DNA of 64,000 bases from Deltaproteobacteria bacterium HGW-Deltaproteobacteria-4 (GTDB lineage: Bacteria; Desulfobacterota; Desulfuromonadia; Desulfuromonadales; UBA2197), in assembly GCA_002841765.1 (NCBI GenBank), contig PHAV01000008.1:1-64000 (forward strand), written 5' to 3'. A program made the position numbers and the translations under genes. Below the pieces are notes generated by a model. That model was not told the origin of the DNA. It made no database searches and saw only the letters and a program-made list of their open reading frames with translations. Shown in pieces: positions 1-7,863 of this stretch (positions within the stretch are counted from its first letter, which is position 1; each line of letters opens with the position of its first letter).

Positions 1-1
1 C

Positions 2-61
2 TGGAAATCGGCACTCAATCAGTTTGCGATCATCTTCGGCGACAGGATGCCGACTTATTAA
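2..61 (+). pseudogene. C-terminal end of an IS256-family transposase (cut by window edge)
   Basis: The frame starting at base 2 reads WKSALNQFAIIFGDRMPTY and then a TAA stop. This closely resembles the extreme C-terminus of IS256/mutator-type transposases (W-x-x-A-L-N-Q-F-A-I-x-F). Only 19 codons are in the window, so whether the element is intact cannot be judged. The stop is followed directly by a terminal-repeat-like sequence. Family assignment rests on this short motif and on the adjoining end sequence. Confidence 0.6.
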
Positions 62-99
62 CCGACAAACCCATTTACACAAAATCCTTTACAGGCCCC
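62..99 (+). mobile_element. Right end (terminal inverted repeat) of the IS256-type element
   Basis: After the transposase stop the sequence runs through CATTTACACAAAATCC to TTTACAGGCCCC. Read from the outside this is GGGGCCTGTAAAGGATTTTG followed by TGTAAATG, which resembles the usual end of IS256-family elements. The other end is outside the window. The exact outer base (about 97-99) and the target duplication cannot be fixed from here. Confidence 0.5.
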
Positions 100-257
100 T
101 TGCTTTTACCGTTGGGGGCGACCGCGCCCAGGTTCGCAAAAGGGGAGGACTGCCGCACCCCGCATTTGGGGCAGATCTCGGCCTTGGCTTTAATAATCGA
201 GCCACATTCCGAGCAATATTTTTCGTCCAAACCTTTTTGCACTGTTTCGCTCATCAT
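75..257 (-). pseudogene. Zinc-ribbon protein truncated by IS insertion
   Basis: About 60 residues starting at ATG 257, with an AAAGGG ribosome site six bases upstream (an in-frame GTG at 263 is less well placed). The N-terminus carries a zinc ribbon: YCSECG and then ICPKCG, with KAKAEICPKCGVRQ typical of zinc-ribbon/TM2-domain membrane proteins. The last eight residues, KGPVKDFV, are encoded by the inward-reading end of the IS256-type element (bases 75-99), so the expected membrane part is missing. I infer a longer host gene interrupted by the insertion. The truncated product may still be made. Confidence 0.6.
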
Positions 258-342
258 TCGCACCCTTTTGAGTAGGTTCCGTTCGAATCCGCACAGGTTA
301 TGTGCGTGCGCTGTTCTGGCGACTTCATTTCAGGAATCATCT

Positions 343-732
343 CTATACTTGGCAACTTTGTGCATCTCGCAATGAATTTTTACTCGGTTTACAAAGAAGC
401 AAGTAAACATAAATGCCGGTATTAATCGCCCACAATGCGATGACTCCATCAGCATCTACAGTAAACAAATTCCATTTTTTAAGCACGAAAATTTGCCCCC
501 AAAACAGAAGAGACATACTGGCAACAGCCATGGCAATAAACAGCTTTACGGTAAGACTCTTTTTATCTGCACCCCCACTCAAACAACTGTGCGTATTTCT
601 ATAAATTTTTATTATGCCAAGGACAAGAACGACGAGACCTACACCAGAAGCACCGATAAGGACAAACCGAGGTGGTGCAAAAGCTGTTAACCCCCAAATA
701 ACGGCAGTAATGATGATTACATCTTTAATAGC
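343..732 (-). pseudogene. Small membrane protein, 5' end removed at the IS21 junction
   Basis: The frame is open from the IS21 boundary (about 733) to TAG at 343, giving about 129 residues. It shows three or four hydrophobic stretches: VIIITAVIWGLTAF, VLIGASGVGLVVLVLGII, LFIAMAVASMSLLFWGQIFV and ADGVIALWAINTGIYVYLLL. No ATG, GTG or TTG lies in frame near the upstream edge. The only in-frame candidate is a TTG at 582, which would start after two membrane segments. The likeliest reading is a host gene whose start was lost when the IS21 element inserted or rearranged. I do not recognise the family. Confidence 0.5.
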
Positions 733-770
733 ATGTTAATCGGCATGCAATAATGACCCACCTAAAGGGG

Positions 771-800
771 TAATCGGCGTCCAAAATTGACCCACCCCAG
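771..800 (+). repeat. IS21 left subterminal repeat
   Basis: TAATCGGCGTCCAAAATTGA followed by CCCACCCCAG. This is the inverted counterpart of the block at 3102-3129 and a diverged copy of the outer left end at 734-758. Such repeats are expected transposase-binding sites in IS21 elements. Confidence 0.7.
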
Positions 801-853
801 CATCCTCCTCCATTCTCTCGGAATCATCTGAGAGAGGAGGCACCCAAAAGGAG

Positions 854-2368
854 ATGCTGTTAGTGGAATCCATCCGAAAGGTTCGCCTTGCCTACCACCG
901 GGATCACAAGCCAATCAGAGAGATTGCCCGTGATTTCAATCTGTCCCGAAACACCATCCGCAAGATCATCAGAACCGACTCCACCGAGTTCACTTATGAA
1001 CGGAAGACTCAGCCCAGACCAAGGCTGGAACCCTTCAAGGTGCAGTTGGCAGGGCATCTCACTGAAGACAGTGCCAAACCCGTTCGGCAGCGCAGATCAG
1101 CGCAACTCTTGTTCGAGCAGTTGCAGCGGGAAGGATTTGGTGGTGGCTACGACAGTGTGCGCCGCTATGTCCAGGATTGGCGGAAGACGAATGCCGGCCG
1201 AGAGATCAAAGCATTCATCCCGCTCTGCTTTGCCCCAGGTGAAGCTTTCCAGTTTGATTGGGGTTACGAGCAGATAGAACTTGGCGGGGTGAACGTCAAG
1301 ATCAAGGTTGCACAGTTCCGCCTCAGTCACAGTCGCATGCCGTTCTGTGTCGCCTATATGCGGGAGACCCTGGAGATTCTGCTGGATGCGCATGTACGGG
1401 CCTTCGATTTTTACGGCGGAGTCTGCCGTAAGGGGGTCTACGACAACCTGAAGACCGTCGTGACCAAGGTCCTGATGGGAAAGGAGCGGGTGTTCAACCG
1501 GCGCTTCCTCTCTCTGGCTTCCCACTACCTGTTCGAGCCGGTAGCCTGCACCCCGGCCGCCGGATGGGAGAAGGGACAGATCGAGAAGCAGGTCGGCACC
1601 GTCAGGCAGCGCTTCTTCAATCAGCGGCGCAAGTTTGCCAGCCTGGACGAGCTCAACGAATGGCTGACAGAGCAATGCCTTGGTTTTGCCGCCAGTCGTA
1701 AGCACCCGGAGATTCTGGACAAGAGTGTTGCAGAGGTCTTTGCCGCCGAACGGGAACATCTGATCAGCGTCAAAGCCCCTTTCGACAGTTACCAGGAAAC
1801 ACCCGCCAAGGTCTCCTTCACCACTCTGGTCAATTTCGACCGCAACCGTTACAGCGTCCACGCCTCAGCCGTGGGCAAGACCGCCTCGGTTCGGGCCTAT
1901 GCCGATCAGATCGTCCTGTTGGCGGACGGACAGACCGTCGGAGTGCACAAGCGGGAGTTCGGCCGAGACAAGACGATCTTCGACCCCTGGCACTACCTTG
2001 AGGTTCTTAAACGCAAACCCGGAGCACTCAGGAATGGTCTCCCCTTCAAGGATTGGGACCTGCCGTTGCCGCTCGCCCAAGTCAGAAAGGCCATGAACCA
2101 TCGGCCTGATGGCGACAAACAGTTCGTGGGAGTTCTGTCGGCCGTCCTCACCCATGGGCTTGACGAAGTGATCAACGCCTGTGCGGAGGCCGTAGCGGCA
2201 AACAGCATTAGCCAGGGGGTCATCCTGAACATCCTGTCACGGACAGCGGAGCCGACCCCACCGACGACGGATTGCGATGTTCCTCAGCTTCCGGTTCTCA
2301 AGATGCCCCCCATCGCGGATTGCCGTCGTTACGATCTTTTGCTTGTGGGAGGTGCTCATGCTGCGTGA
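854..2368 (+). CDS. istA: IS21 transposase IstA
   Basis: 504 residues. The N-terminal helix-turn-helix (about residues 17-40, [20 protein letters not shown]) is the DNA-binding part. The rve/DDE catalytic core follows, with D135 in FQFDWG, D197 in VYDNLK and E244 in KGQIEKQ, matching the IstA pattern. It carries out strand transfer of the element together with IstB. The ATG at 854 directly abuts an AAAGGAG, so initiation may actually be at TTG 860 or GTG 863. The gene overlaps istB by 11 bp. No internal stop or frameshift is seen, so it looks functional. Confidence 0.93.
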   Translation: MLLVESIRKVRLAYHRDHKPIREIARDFNLSRNTIRKIIRTDSTEFTYERKTQPRPRLEPFKVQLAGHLTEDSAKPVRQRRSAQLLFEQLQREGFGGGYDSVRRYVQDWRKTNAGREIKAFIPLCFAPGEAFQFDWGYEQIELGGVNVKIKVAQFRLSHSRMPFCVAYMRETLEILLDAHVRAFDFYGGVCRKGVYDNLKTVVTKVLMGKERVFNRRFLSLASHYLFEPVACTPAAGWEKGQIEKQVGTVRQRFFNQRRKFASLDELNEWLTEQCLGFAASRKHPEILDKSVAEVFAAEREHLISVKAPFDSYQETPAKVSFTTLVNFDRNRYSVHASAVGKTASVRAYADQIVLLADGQTVGVHKREFGRDKTIFDPWHYLEVLKRKPGALRNGLPFKDWDLPLPLAQVRKAMNHRPDGDKQFVGVLSAVLTHGLDEVINACAEAVAANSISQGVILNILSRTAEPTPPTTDCDVPQLPVLKMPPIADCRRYDLLLVGGAHAA

Positions 2369-3098
2369 GCGCATTGTCACGGCCATGAGCGCTTTAAACC
2401 TTTACGGCATGAGGGGGGTCATCGACGAAGTGCTGGCGACCGGGATCAAGCAGCGCTCCACTCCGGATAAGATCCTGCTTAATCTTCTGGAGGCAGAACT
2501 TGCCGAGCGCAAGGCCAGAAGTATCCGCTACCAGATGGGGCTGGCAAAGTTCCCGGTCACCAAGGATCTGGACCGATTCGACTTCAATAGCTCGCCGGTC
2601 GACGAGGTTCACATCCATTCCCTCCTGGAAGGGCGCTTTCTGGCCGAGCATGGCAATGTCATCCTGGTCGGCGGGACCGGTACCGGCAAGACGCACCTGG
2701 CCGTTGCCATGGGGCGCCAGGCAATCAGAAACGGCCGACGGGGAAAGTTCTTCAATCTCGTCGATCTGGCCAACAGGCTGGAGCAGGAGAAACTCAACAA
2801 CCGGGGTGGCAGGCTGGCAGAAAGCCTGACAAGGCAGGACTTCGTGATTCTGGATGAACTGGGTTACCTGCCGTTTTCAAAGAGTGGCGGGCAACTCCTC
2901 TTCCACCTGATCTCGAAGCTTTACGAGAGGACATCTCTCATTATCACGACCAACCTGACATTCGGGGAATGGCCGCAGGTCTTCAGTGACAACAAGATGA
3001 CGACAGCTCTCTTGGATAGGGTTACCCATCACTGCGACATCATCGAAACAGGGAATGAAAGCTGGAGAATCAAGACAAGAACTTCAGACAAAAACTAA
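2358..3098 (+). CDS. istB: IS21 helper ATPase IstB
   Basis: 246 residues from ATG 2358, preceded by GGGAGGT four bases upstream. The frame is open further upstream, but 246 residues is the normal IstB length. AAA+ features: Walker [10 protein letters not shown] (K111), Walker [10 protein letters not shown], a sensor-type TTN in [11 protein letters not shown], and the C-terminal [10 protein letters not shown] block. IstB is the DnaC-like ATPase that selects the target and activates IstA. The start overlaps the end of istA, which suggests translational coupling. It appears intact. Confidence 0.93.
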   Translation: MLRERIVTAMSALNLYGMRGVIDEVLATGIKQRSTPDKILLNLLEAELAERKARSIRYQMGLAKFPVTKDLDRFDFNSSPVDEVHIHSLLEGRFLAEHGNVILVGGTGTGKTHLAVAMGRQAIRNGRRGKFFNLVDLANRLEQEKLNNRGGRLAESLTRQDFVILDELGYLPFSKSGGQLLFHLISKLYERTSLIITTNLTFGEWPQVFSDNKMTTALLDRVTHHCDIIETGNESWRIKTRTSDKN

Positions 3099-3101
3099 CC
3101 G

Positions 3102-3129
3102 CTGGGGTGGGTCAATTTTGGACGCCGAT
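3102..3129 (-). repeat. IS21 right subterminal repeat
   Basis: CTGGGGTGGGTCAATTTTGG followed by ACGCCGAT. It is the inverted counterpart of 771-800 and lies just after the istB stop and inside the right terminus at 3158. Confidence 0.7.
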
Positions 3130-3220
3130 GGGGGGTCAATTTTCAATGCCGATTGACACACCACCATTTAAAAAAGCCGCGGTCGCGGTTGGTTAACGAC
3201 AAAGCGAGAGGAGCATTACA

Positions 3221-3262
3221 CCGACCACCCCCAGCCCCTCCTTAAGCAAGGAGGGGGGCCTA
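3221..3262. repeat. Palindromic repeat, type A (CCCCTCC/GGAGGGG)
   Basis: GACCACCCCCAGCCCCTCCT is followed by TAAGCAAGGAGGGGGGCC. The CCCTCCTT..AAGGAGGG arms form a hairpin. The same unit recurs at 24770-24854, 29283-29369, 39484-39545 and 45190-45278, always outside genes. Confidence 0.75.
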
Positions 3263-3271
3263 AAACCAAAT

Positions 3272-3334
3272 CGGGCGAAAAATTTTTCGCCCCTACGGCG
3301 GGCAAAGGCGGGCGGCCACAAGGGCCGCCCCTAC
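3272..3334. repeat. Two palindromic repeats, type B (GGGCG...CGCCCCTAC)
   Basis: Two hairpins in tandem, both ending in CGCCCCTAC: CGGGCGAAAAATTTTTCGCC (from 3272) and GGGCGGCCACAAGGGCCGCC (from 3310). Related units stand at 41296-41363 and 46124-46188. They belong to a class of mobile, non-coding intergenic palindromes. An apparent 104-codon frame across this area is a by-product. Confidence 0.7.
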
Positions 3335-3512
3335 CAGATCTCTGTTTTCGGGGTCCGGGTTTCCCCCTTTCGCCGCCACCGGAGCGCGGTGAACGTTTGG
3401 CGATAAAGGTGGACAAATGTTTGAGCGCAGCGAGTTTTGTCCGCCCGCCAAACGTCTGCCGGGCGCAGGGAACCCGCGCAGCGGGCCAGGCGATTGGGGC
3501 GCCCTTTTGCTG

Positions 3513-3544
3513 CTTACTCATTTTTGGCAAGCAAAAAGAGTAAG
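3513..3544. repeat. Palindromic repeat, type C (ACTC-T5-G / C-A5-GAGT)
   Basis: CTTACTCATTTTTGGCAAGC followed by AAAAAGAGTAAG makes a hairpin with T-rich and A-rich arms. Two similar hairpins occur at 43433-43464 and 43785-43814. With the type A and B repeats it fills the 3159-3627 interval, where I see no credible gene. Confidence 0.6.
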
Positions 3545-3627
3545 GCGTCGTCGGGGGCGCAACCCCCGGAACTTGGTCGGTTTAACCGAATGAAAAGCGG
3601 TCGCACACAACAGGTGCGCACCCTAGT

Positions 3628-6600
3628 TTATGGCGCCTGATCGGTGTCATTTGCCGTAGCATCCCCCTTTTCCCGCACCAGAATCCAGCCTTTGAATCTT
3701 TCAAACCCCGACCAGCGACTGAACTGATCGAGATAACTGTAGATCACCGGCACCACCGCCAGCGTCAGCAGCGTCGAGGAGAAGAGACCCCCGGCGATGG
3801 CGACCGCCATCGGCTGGCGGCTTTCGCTCCCTTCGCCGATGCCGAGGACGACGGGGATGACTCCGGCAATCGTGGAGATGGCGGTCATCAGGATCGGCCG
3901 CAAGCGGGTGGCGCCGGCTTCGACCAGCGCAGCGTCGAGGGACATGCCGGTGTGCCGCAACTGGTTGGTATAGTCGATCAGGAGGATCCCGTTTTTGGCC
4001 GCCAGGCCGATCAGCAGCACCAGACCGATCATCGAGTAAAGGTTGATCGTGTTGCCAAAAAGAAAGAGGAGACCAAAGGCACCGATAAAGGAGAGTGGCA
4101 GCCCCATCATGATCGCCATCGGTTGAGTGAAGCTCTCAAACTGGGCAGCAAGGACCATGTAGGTCAGGATGGTGGCGAGAAGAAAGGCGAAGAGCACATA
4201 CTTGCCGGTTTCGCCGAGAGTTTCAGCACTGCCGGAAAATTTGGTGACGTAGCCTGCGGGGAGGATGGCATCGGCCATCGCCTGCACCTCGGGAATGGCG
4301 GTGCCGAGAAGTTTCCCCCCTTCGAGGGTGGCAAAGACGCTGGCGGAACGCTGGCGGTCGAGGCGGTTGATAACGCTCGGTCCGACCCCTTCTTCAAGGG
4401 TGACGAACCCGCTGACATCAAAAAGTTCACCGTCATTGCCGCGCAGAAAGATCCGCTGTACGTCCCCGGGGATCTGGCGCTGTTCCGCCTGCAGGCGCAA
4501 GCGGATCTCATAACTCTTCCCCCCCTCCTTGAAGGTGGCGACTTCGATGCCGCCAAGGAGAGCGCCGACGGTAGCGGCGATATTTTCGACATTGATCCCG
4601 GCTTCGGCGGCTTTTTCGCGATCGATCCGCACCCGCACCTCGGGTTTGCCGATCTCCAGGTCGCGGGAGACGCCGGAGTAGCCCGGGGAGTCCTCGATTT
4701 TGGCCATCAACTGACGGGAAGCACTGTCGAGAACGGCGATTTCCGGCCCCTGGATGACCAGTTGTACATCTTCAGCCCGCTGTCCGCCACCGAGAGGAGA
4801 GATAGCGGTAGCGTTGCCGCGGACGTCGGGGAGCTGGCGCAAAAACTGCCGCACCTCGCTCTGCACCTGCTGCTGTGAACGGCTGCGCTCGCTGCGCGGC
4901 ACCAAAGTGACGAAGGCGACGGCACGGTTGGCGCCGCCAAAACCGGTAAAGGAAAAGAAATGACTGATTTCCGGAATCTCCTTGAGGCGCGTCTCCACGC
5001 GCCTCAAGACGTCGTCAGTCTTCTCCATGGAGTAGGACAAAGGCGTCTGCATGCGCACCATGAAGCGCCCTTGATCTTCCTGAGTGACGAGTTCCTGACC
5101 GAGCAGCGCATAAAGCCAGATGCCGCCGCCGAGAGCCAGGGCGGCGACGACGATCATGCTGGCGCGCTGCTGCAGAATCCGTCGCATACTCCAGCGGTAG
5201 AAATTTGCCGCTACGGCCATGATCCGGTCGAAAATGCGGAACAGCTGAAAATTACTGGAACTGAGGTTGAGAAAGCGCGAGCAGAGCATCGGGACGACGG
5301 TCATCGCCACGAAGGTCGAACAGACGACAGCAAAAGCGACGGTCACCGCGAATTCGTAGAAGAAACGGCCGATCATCCCGCCCATGAAGGCCACCGGCAA
5401 AAAGACCCCGGCCATGACCAGGGTGGTGGCAATGATGGCAAAGGAGATTTCATGCGAACCTTCAAAAGCGGCCTGCATCGGCCCCTTGCCGAGATCGGAG
5501 CGGTGGCGATAGATATTCTCGACCATGACAATGGCATCGTCGATGACCAGACCGACCGCCAGCACCAGCCCGAGCATGGTCATGTTGTTCAGGGTGAAGC
5601 CGAGGGTGTAGAGACAGGCAAAGGTGGCGATAATCGAGGTCGGAATGGCCACTGCGCTGATCAGGGTGGTGCGGATATTCTGCAAAAAGAGGAGGATGAC
5701 CAGAGCGGCGGCAATCCCACCGAAGATCAACTGGATCTTGATCTCGGAAATCGACTGTTCGATAAAGCGGGTGGTGTCGGTGGCGATGTGGATATCCATC
5801 CCTTCCGGGAGGATACGGCGGATTTCCGGGAGGGCCTTCTTGACTTGCCGGGCAATCGCCACCTCGTTGGCTCCCGAGCGCGGCGAAACGCGCAGAGCGG
5901 CGGTCTTCAGCGTCTCCCCTCCCTGGGTAAAGCGGCCGGCGGGGCGGGACTCGTCGCGGCCGGCCTCAACGGCGCCGATGAGTCCGAGTCGGATCGGCGC
6001 GCCGTCACGGTGAGTGACGATCAAATCGTTGAACGCGGCGGCGGATTCAAATTCGCCGACGGTGCGGAGGAGGAATTCTTTGTCCAGCGAGTCGATCTTG
6101 CCGCCGGGAACCTCCAGGTGCTGGCGGCGGATAGCGTCGATGACCTCGTCGACGCCGATGCGGTAAGCCGCCAGGCGTTCACGCATCAGGCGGACATGGA
6201 TCTGTTTTTCCCGGCCGGCACCGACACTGACTTCGCCGACCCCCTCGATCTTCTGCAACAGGGGCCGGATCTGCACGTCGGCGAAATAGGTCAAATCCTC
6301 GATGGCGCGCTGGCCAGTGACCGCCAGCCAGATGATCGGCTGGGCGTTGATGTCGAGTTTGTCGACCACCGGGATGTCGGCATCGCCAGGGAGACGGCGC
6401 AGCCGGGCTGAAATCTTGTCGCGCACCTCCTGGGCAGCAACGTCGATATCCTTGCCGAGATCAAAGGTGATGGTAATTCGCGAGCGCCCCTCCAGGCTTT
6501 CGGAGACGATGTGCTTGATGCCGCTGACACCGCTCACTGCATCTTCTAGGATATCAGTGATCTCGTTATCGACCTCTTCAGGTCGGGCGTTCTGCCAGAA

Positions 6601-6747
6601 GGTGGAGACGGTCACCACCGGATCGTCGATCTGCGGATAAAGGGAGACGCCGAGACGCGAAACGCCGATGAGTCCGAAGATCACCAGCGCCAGCACCAGC
6701 ATGGTGGCGGTGACTGGCCGTTTGATCGAAATATCGGGGAGAAACAT
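3628..6747 (-). CDS. RND efflux pump inner-membrane permease (AcrB/MdtB-like, HAE1 type)
   Basis: 1039 residues, the normal size for a proton-driven RND drug exporter. The N-terminus MFLPDISIKRPVTATMLV is typical and gives the first membrane helix. Two large periplasmic loops each precede a block of helices. TM4 carries the proton-relay Asp pair in LVLAVGLVIDDAIVMVEN. C-terminal helices include LIGLAAKNGILLIDYTN. It exchanges protons for amphiphilic substrates and works with the fusion lipoprotein encoded 3 bp upstream and the outer-membrane factor before that. All three lie in one operon from the promoter near 9540-9567. The substrate is unknown. Confidence 0.93.
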   Translation of the reverse strand: MFLPDISIKRPVTATMLVLALVIFGLIGVSRLGVSLYPQIDDPVVTVSTFWQNARPEEVDNEITDILEDAVSGVSGIKHIVSESLEGRSRITITFDLGKDIDVAAQEVRDKISARLRRLPGDADIPVVDKLDINAQPIIWLAVTGQRAIEDLTYFADVQIRPLLQKIEGVGEVSVGAGREKQIHVRLMRERLAAYRIGVDEVIDAIRRQHLEVPGGKIDSLDKEFLLRTVGEFESAAAFNDLIVTHRDGAPIRLGLIGAVEAGRDESRPAGRFTQGGETLKTAALRVSPRSGANEVAIARQVKKALPEIRRILPEGMDIHIATDTTRFIEQSISEIKIQLIFGGIAAALVILLFLQNIRTTLISAVAIPTSIIATFACLYTLGFTLNNMTMLGLVLAVGLVIDDAIVMVENIYRHRSDLGKGPMQAAFEGSHEISFAIIATTLVMAGVFLPVAFMGGMIGRFFYEFAVTVAFAVVCSTFVAMTVVPMLCSRFLNLSSSNFQLFRIFDRIMAVAANFYRWSMRRILQQRASMIVVAALALGGGIWLYALLGQELVTQEDQGRFMVRMQTPLSYSMEKTDDVLRRVETRLKEIPEISHFFSFTGFGGANRAVAFVTLVPRSERSRSQQQVQSEVRQFLRQLPDVRGNATAISPLGGGQRAEDVQLVIQGPEIAVLDSASRQLMAKIEDSPGYSGVSRDLEIGKPEVRVRIDREKAAEAGINVENIAATVGALLGGIEVATFKEGGKSYEIRLRLQAEQRQIPGDVQRIFLRGNDGELFDVSGFVTLEEGVGPSVINRLDRQRSASVFATLEGGKLLGTAIPEVQAMADAILPAGYVTKFSGSAETLGETGKYVLFAFLLATILTYMVLAAQFESFTQPMAIMMGLPLSFIGAFGLLFLFGNTINLYSMIGLVLLIGLAAKNGILLIDYTNQLRHTGMSLDAALVEAGATRLRPILMTAISTIAGVIPVVLGIGEGSESRQPMAVAIAGGLFSSTLLTLAVVPVIYSYLDQFSRWSGFERFKGWILVREKGDATANDTDQAP

Positions 6748-6750
6748 CGC

Positions 6751-7863
6751 TTACTCCTGCGCGCCGCCGGGGGCGGACGGAGACTTCGGCGCGACTCTCC
6801 CGCCGTCGCGGCTGGCGAACTTCCCTTCCAGGATCACCGCGCTCCCCGGCACCAGCTCGCTGTCGAGGAGTTGCGCCCATTGCGGGGTGATCCGGCCGAG
6901 GCGCACCGGCACCTTGCGGGCGATGTTGTCCTGCACGGTGTAAAGATAAGTCTCCTGCTCGGTCTGGATGATGCTTTCCCAAGGGACGGTGACAGCCTCG
7001 GCAAAGACATCGGTGATCACCGTCACCCGGGCGAAGAGACCAGGGCTGAGCAGTTTTGCGCCGTTATCAACCTGCGCCTTGACCTGAAAGGTGCGGGTCG
7101 CTTCGTCAACGCGTGGGGAAAGGAAGGAAATCCGGCCGCTGAAGGTCCGGTCCGGGTAAGGCGCCACCTGCAGGTTGACGGTCTGCCCGAGAGAGAATTT
7201 GGGCTTGAACTTCTCCGTCACCTGAAAAGAGATCTCGAGCGGGTCGAGATCGACCACCGTCACCACTGGGTCGCCGACCTTGAGATAGTCGCCCGACGAC
7301 AGGGTGCGGACACCGGCCACGCCGTCGAAGGGGGCACGGATCACGGTATCGGCCAGCCGCACCTCCTCCCCGACGAGATTGGCCCGGGCCTGCGCGATCT
7401 GCGCCCGCACCTCGGCGATTTCGGTTTCGAGGTTGTCGAACTGCAGCTGAGAAATCAGTTTTTTATCCAGCAGCGGCCGGTTGCGCTCCAGGGTGCGCAG
7501 CTTGTTCTCAAGGCGGGCATTGAGTTCGCTGATCTGGGCTTCGAAGTTGACAATATTGGCGCGAACCCTGGCCGCATCGAGGCGCACCAGCACCTCCCCC
7601 TTGCGAACCGGCTGCCCCTCACGAAAAGCTATCTCCACCACCCGTCCCTCGCTTTCGCTGCGCAGGGAGACATCGTGACGGGCGGTCAACGTGCCGACCT
7701 GTTCAAGGATCAATTCCACCCGCCGGGTCGTAACTTCCCCGAGCAGCACCGGCACCGCCGGCGCTTCCGGACGGGGGGCCTCACTCTTTTTCTCGCCACA
7801 GCCGCCCAGCAGTACAAGAAGGAGTGCCAGCAGGGGGAGGAAAGGGCGCTCAGTTGCGGACAT
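6751..7863 (-). CDS. RND efflux periplasmic adaptor (membrane fusion) lipoprotein
   Basis: 370 residues from ATG 7863, chosen because AAGGAG stands eight bases upstream and the start gives a lipoprotein signal, LLALLLVLLGGCGEKK (lipobox LGGC). A barrel-sandwich/biotinyl-lipoyl-like part surrounds a coiled-coil hairpin rich in E, R, L and N (SELNARLENKLRTLERNRPL), then a beta-barrel with VIRAPFDGVAGVR. It bridges the permease and outer-membrane channel. It overlaps the end of the upstream channel gene by 14 bp, so the two are probably translationally coupled. Confidence 0.92.
   Translation of the reverse strand: MSATERPFLPLLALLLVLLGGCGEKKSEAPRPEAPAVPVLLGEVTTRRVELILEQVGTLTARHDVSLRSESEGRVVEIAFREGQPVRKGEVLVRLDAARVRANIVNFEAQISELNARLENKLRTLERNRPLLDKKLISQLQFDNLETEIAEVRAQIAQARANLVGEEVRLADTVIRAPFDGVAGVRTLSSGDYLKVGDPVVTVVDLDPLEISFQVTEKFKPKFSLGQTVNLQVAPYPDRTFSGRISFLSPRVDEATRTFQVKAQVDNGAKLLSPGLFARVTVITDVFAEAVTVPWESIIQTEQETYLYTVQDNIARKVPVRLGRITPQWAQLLDSELVPGSAVILEGKFASRDGGRVAPKSPSAPGGAQE

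Larger units (their letters stand above)
734..3158 (+). mobile_element. IS21-family insertion sequence, complete
   Basis: The element is bounded by inverted ends: TGTTAATCGGCATGCAATAA on the left (734) and, read inward from 3158, TGTCAATCGGCATTGAAAAT. A second inward repeat copy containing ATCGGCGTCCAAAATTGACC lies at 771-800 on the left and 3102-3129 on the right. This gives the multiple subterminal repeats typical of IS21. It encodes istA and istB in the usual order. The flanks (left ...AATAGCA, right CACCACC...) show no matching 4-8 bp target duplication, suggesting a rearrangement after insertion. Confidence 0.9.

Noticed and set aside
279-292. T-loop-like GTTCGAATCC sequence
   Set aside because: No acceptor, D or anticodon arms can be drawn around it, so it is not a tRNA.
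726-3166. Target-site duplication of the IS21 element
   Set aside because: Flanks AATAGCA and CACCACC do not match for 4-8 bases in any alignment of the ends that I tried.
3216-3530. 104-codon minus frame over type A and B repeats
   Set aside because: Arg/Pro/Gly-rich reading of palindromes with no ribosome site; repeats explain it.
4960-6411. Long plus-strand frame (483 codons) opposite the first RND permease
   Set aside because: It is the antisense shadow of a well-supported RND gene, has no family motif and no ribosome site.
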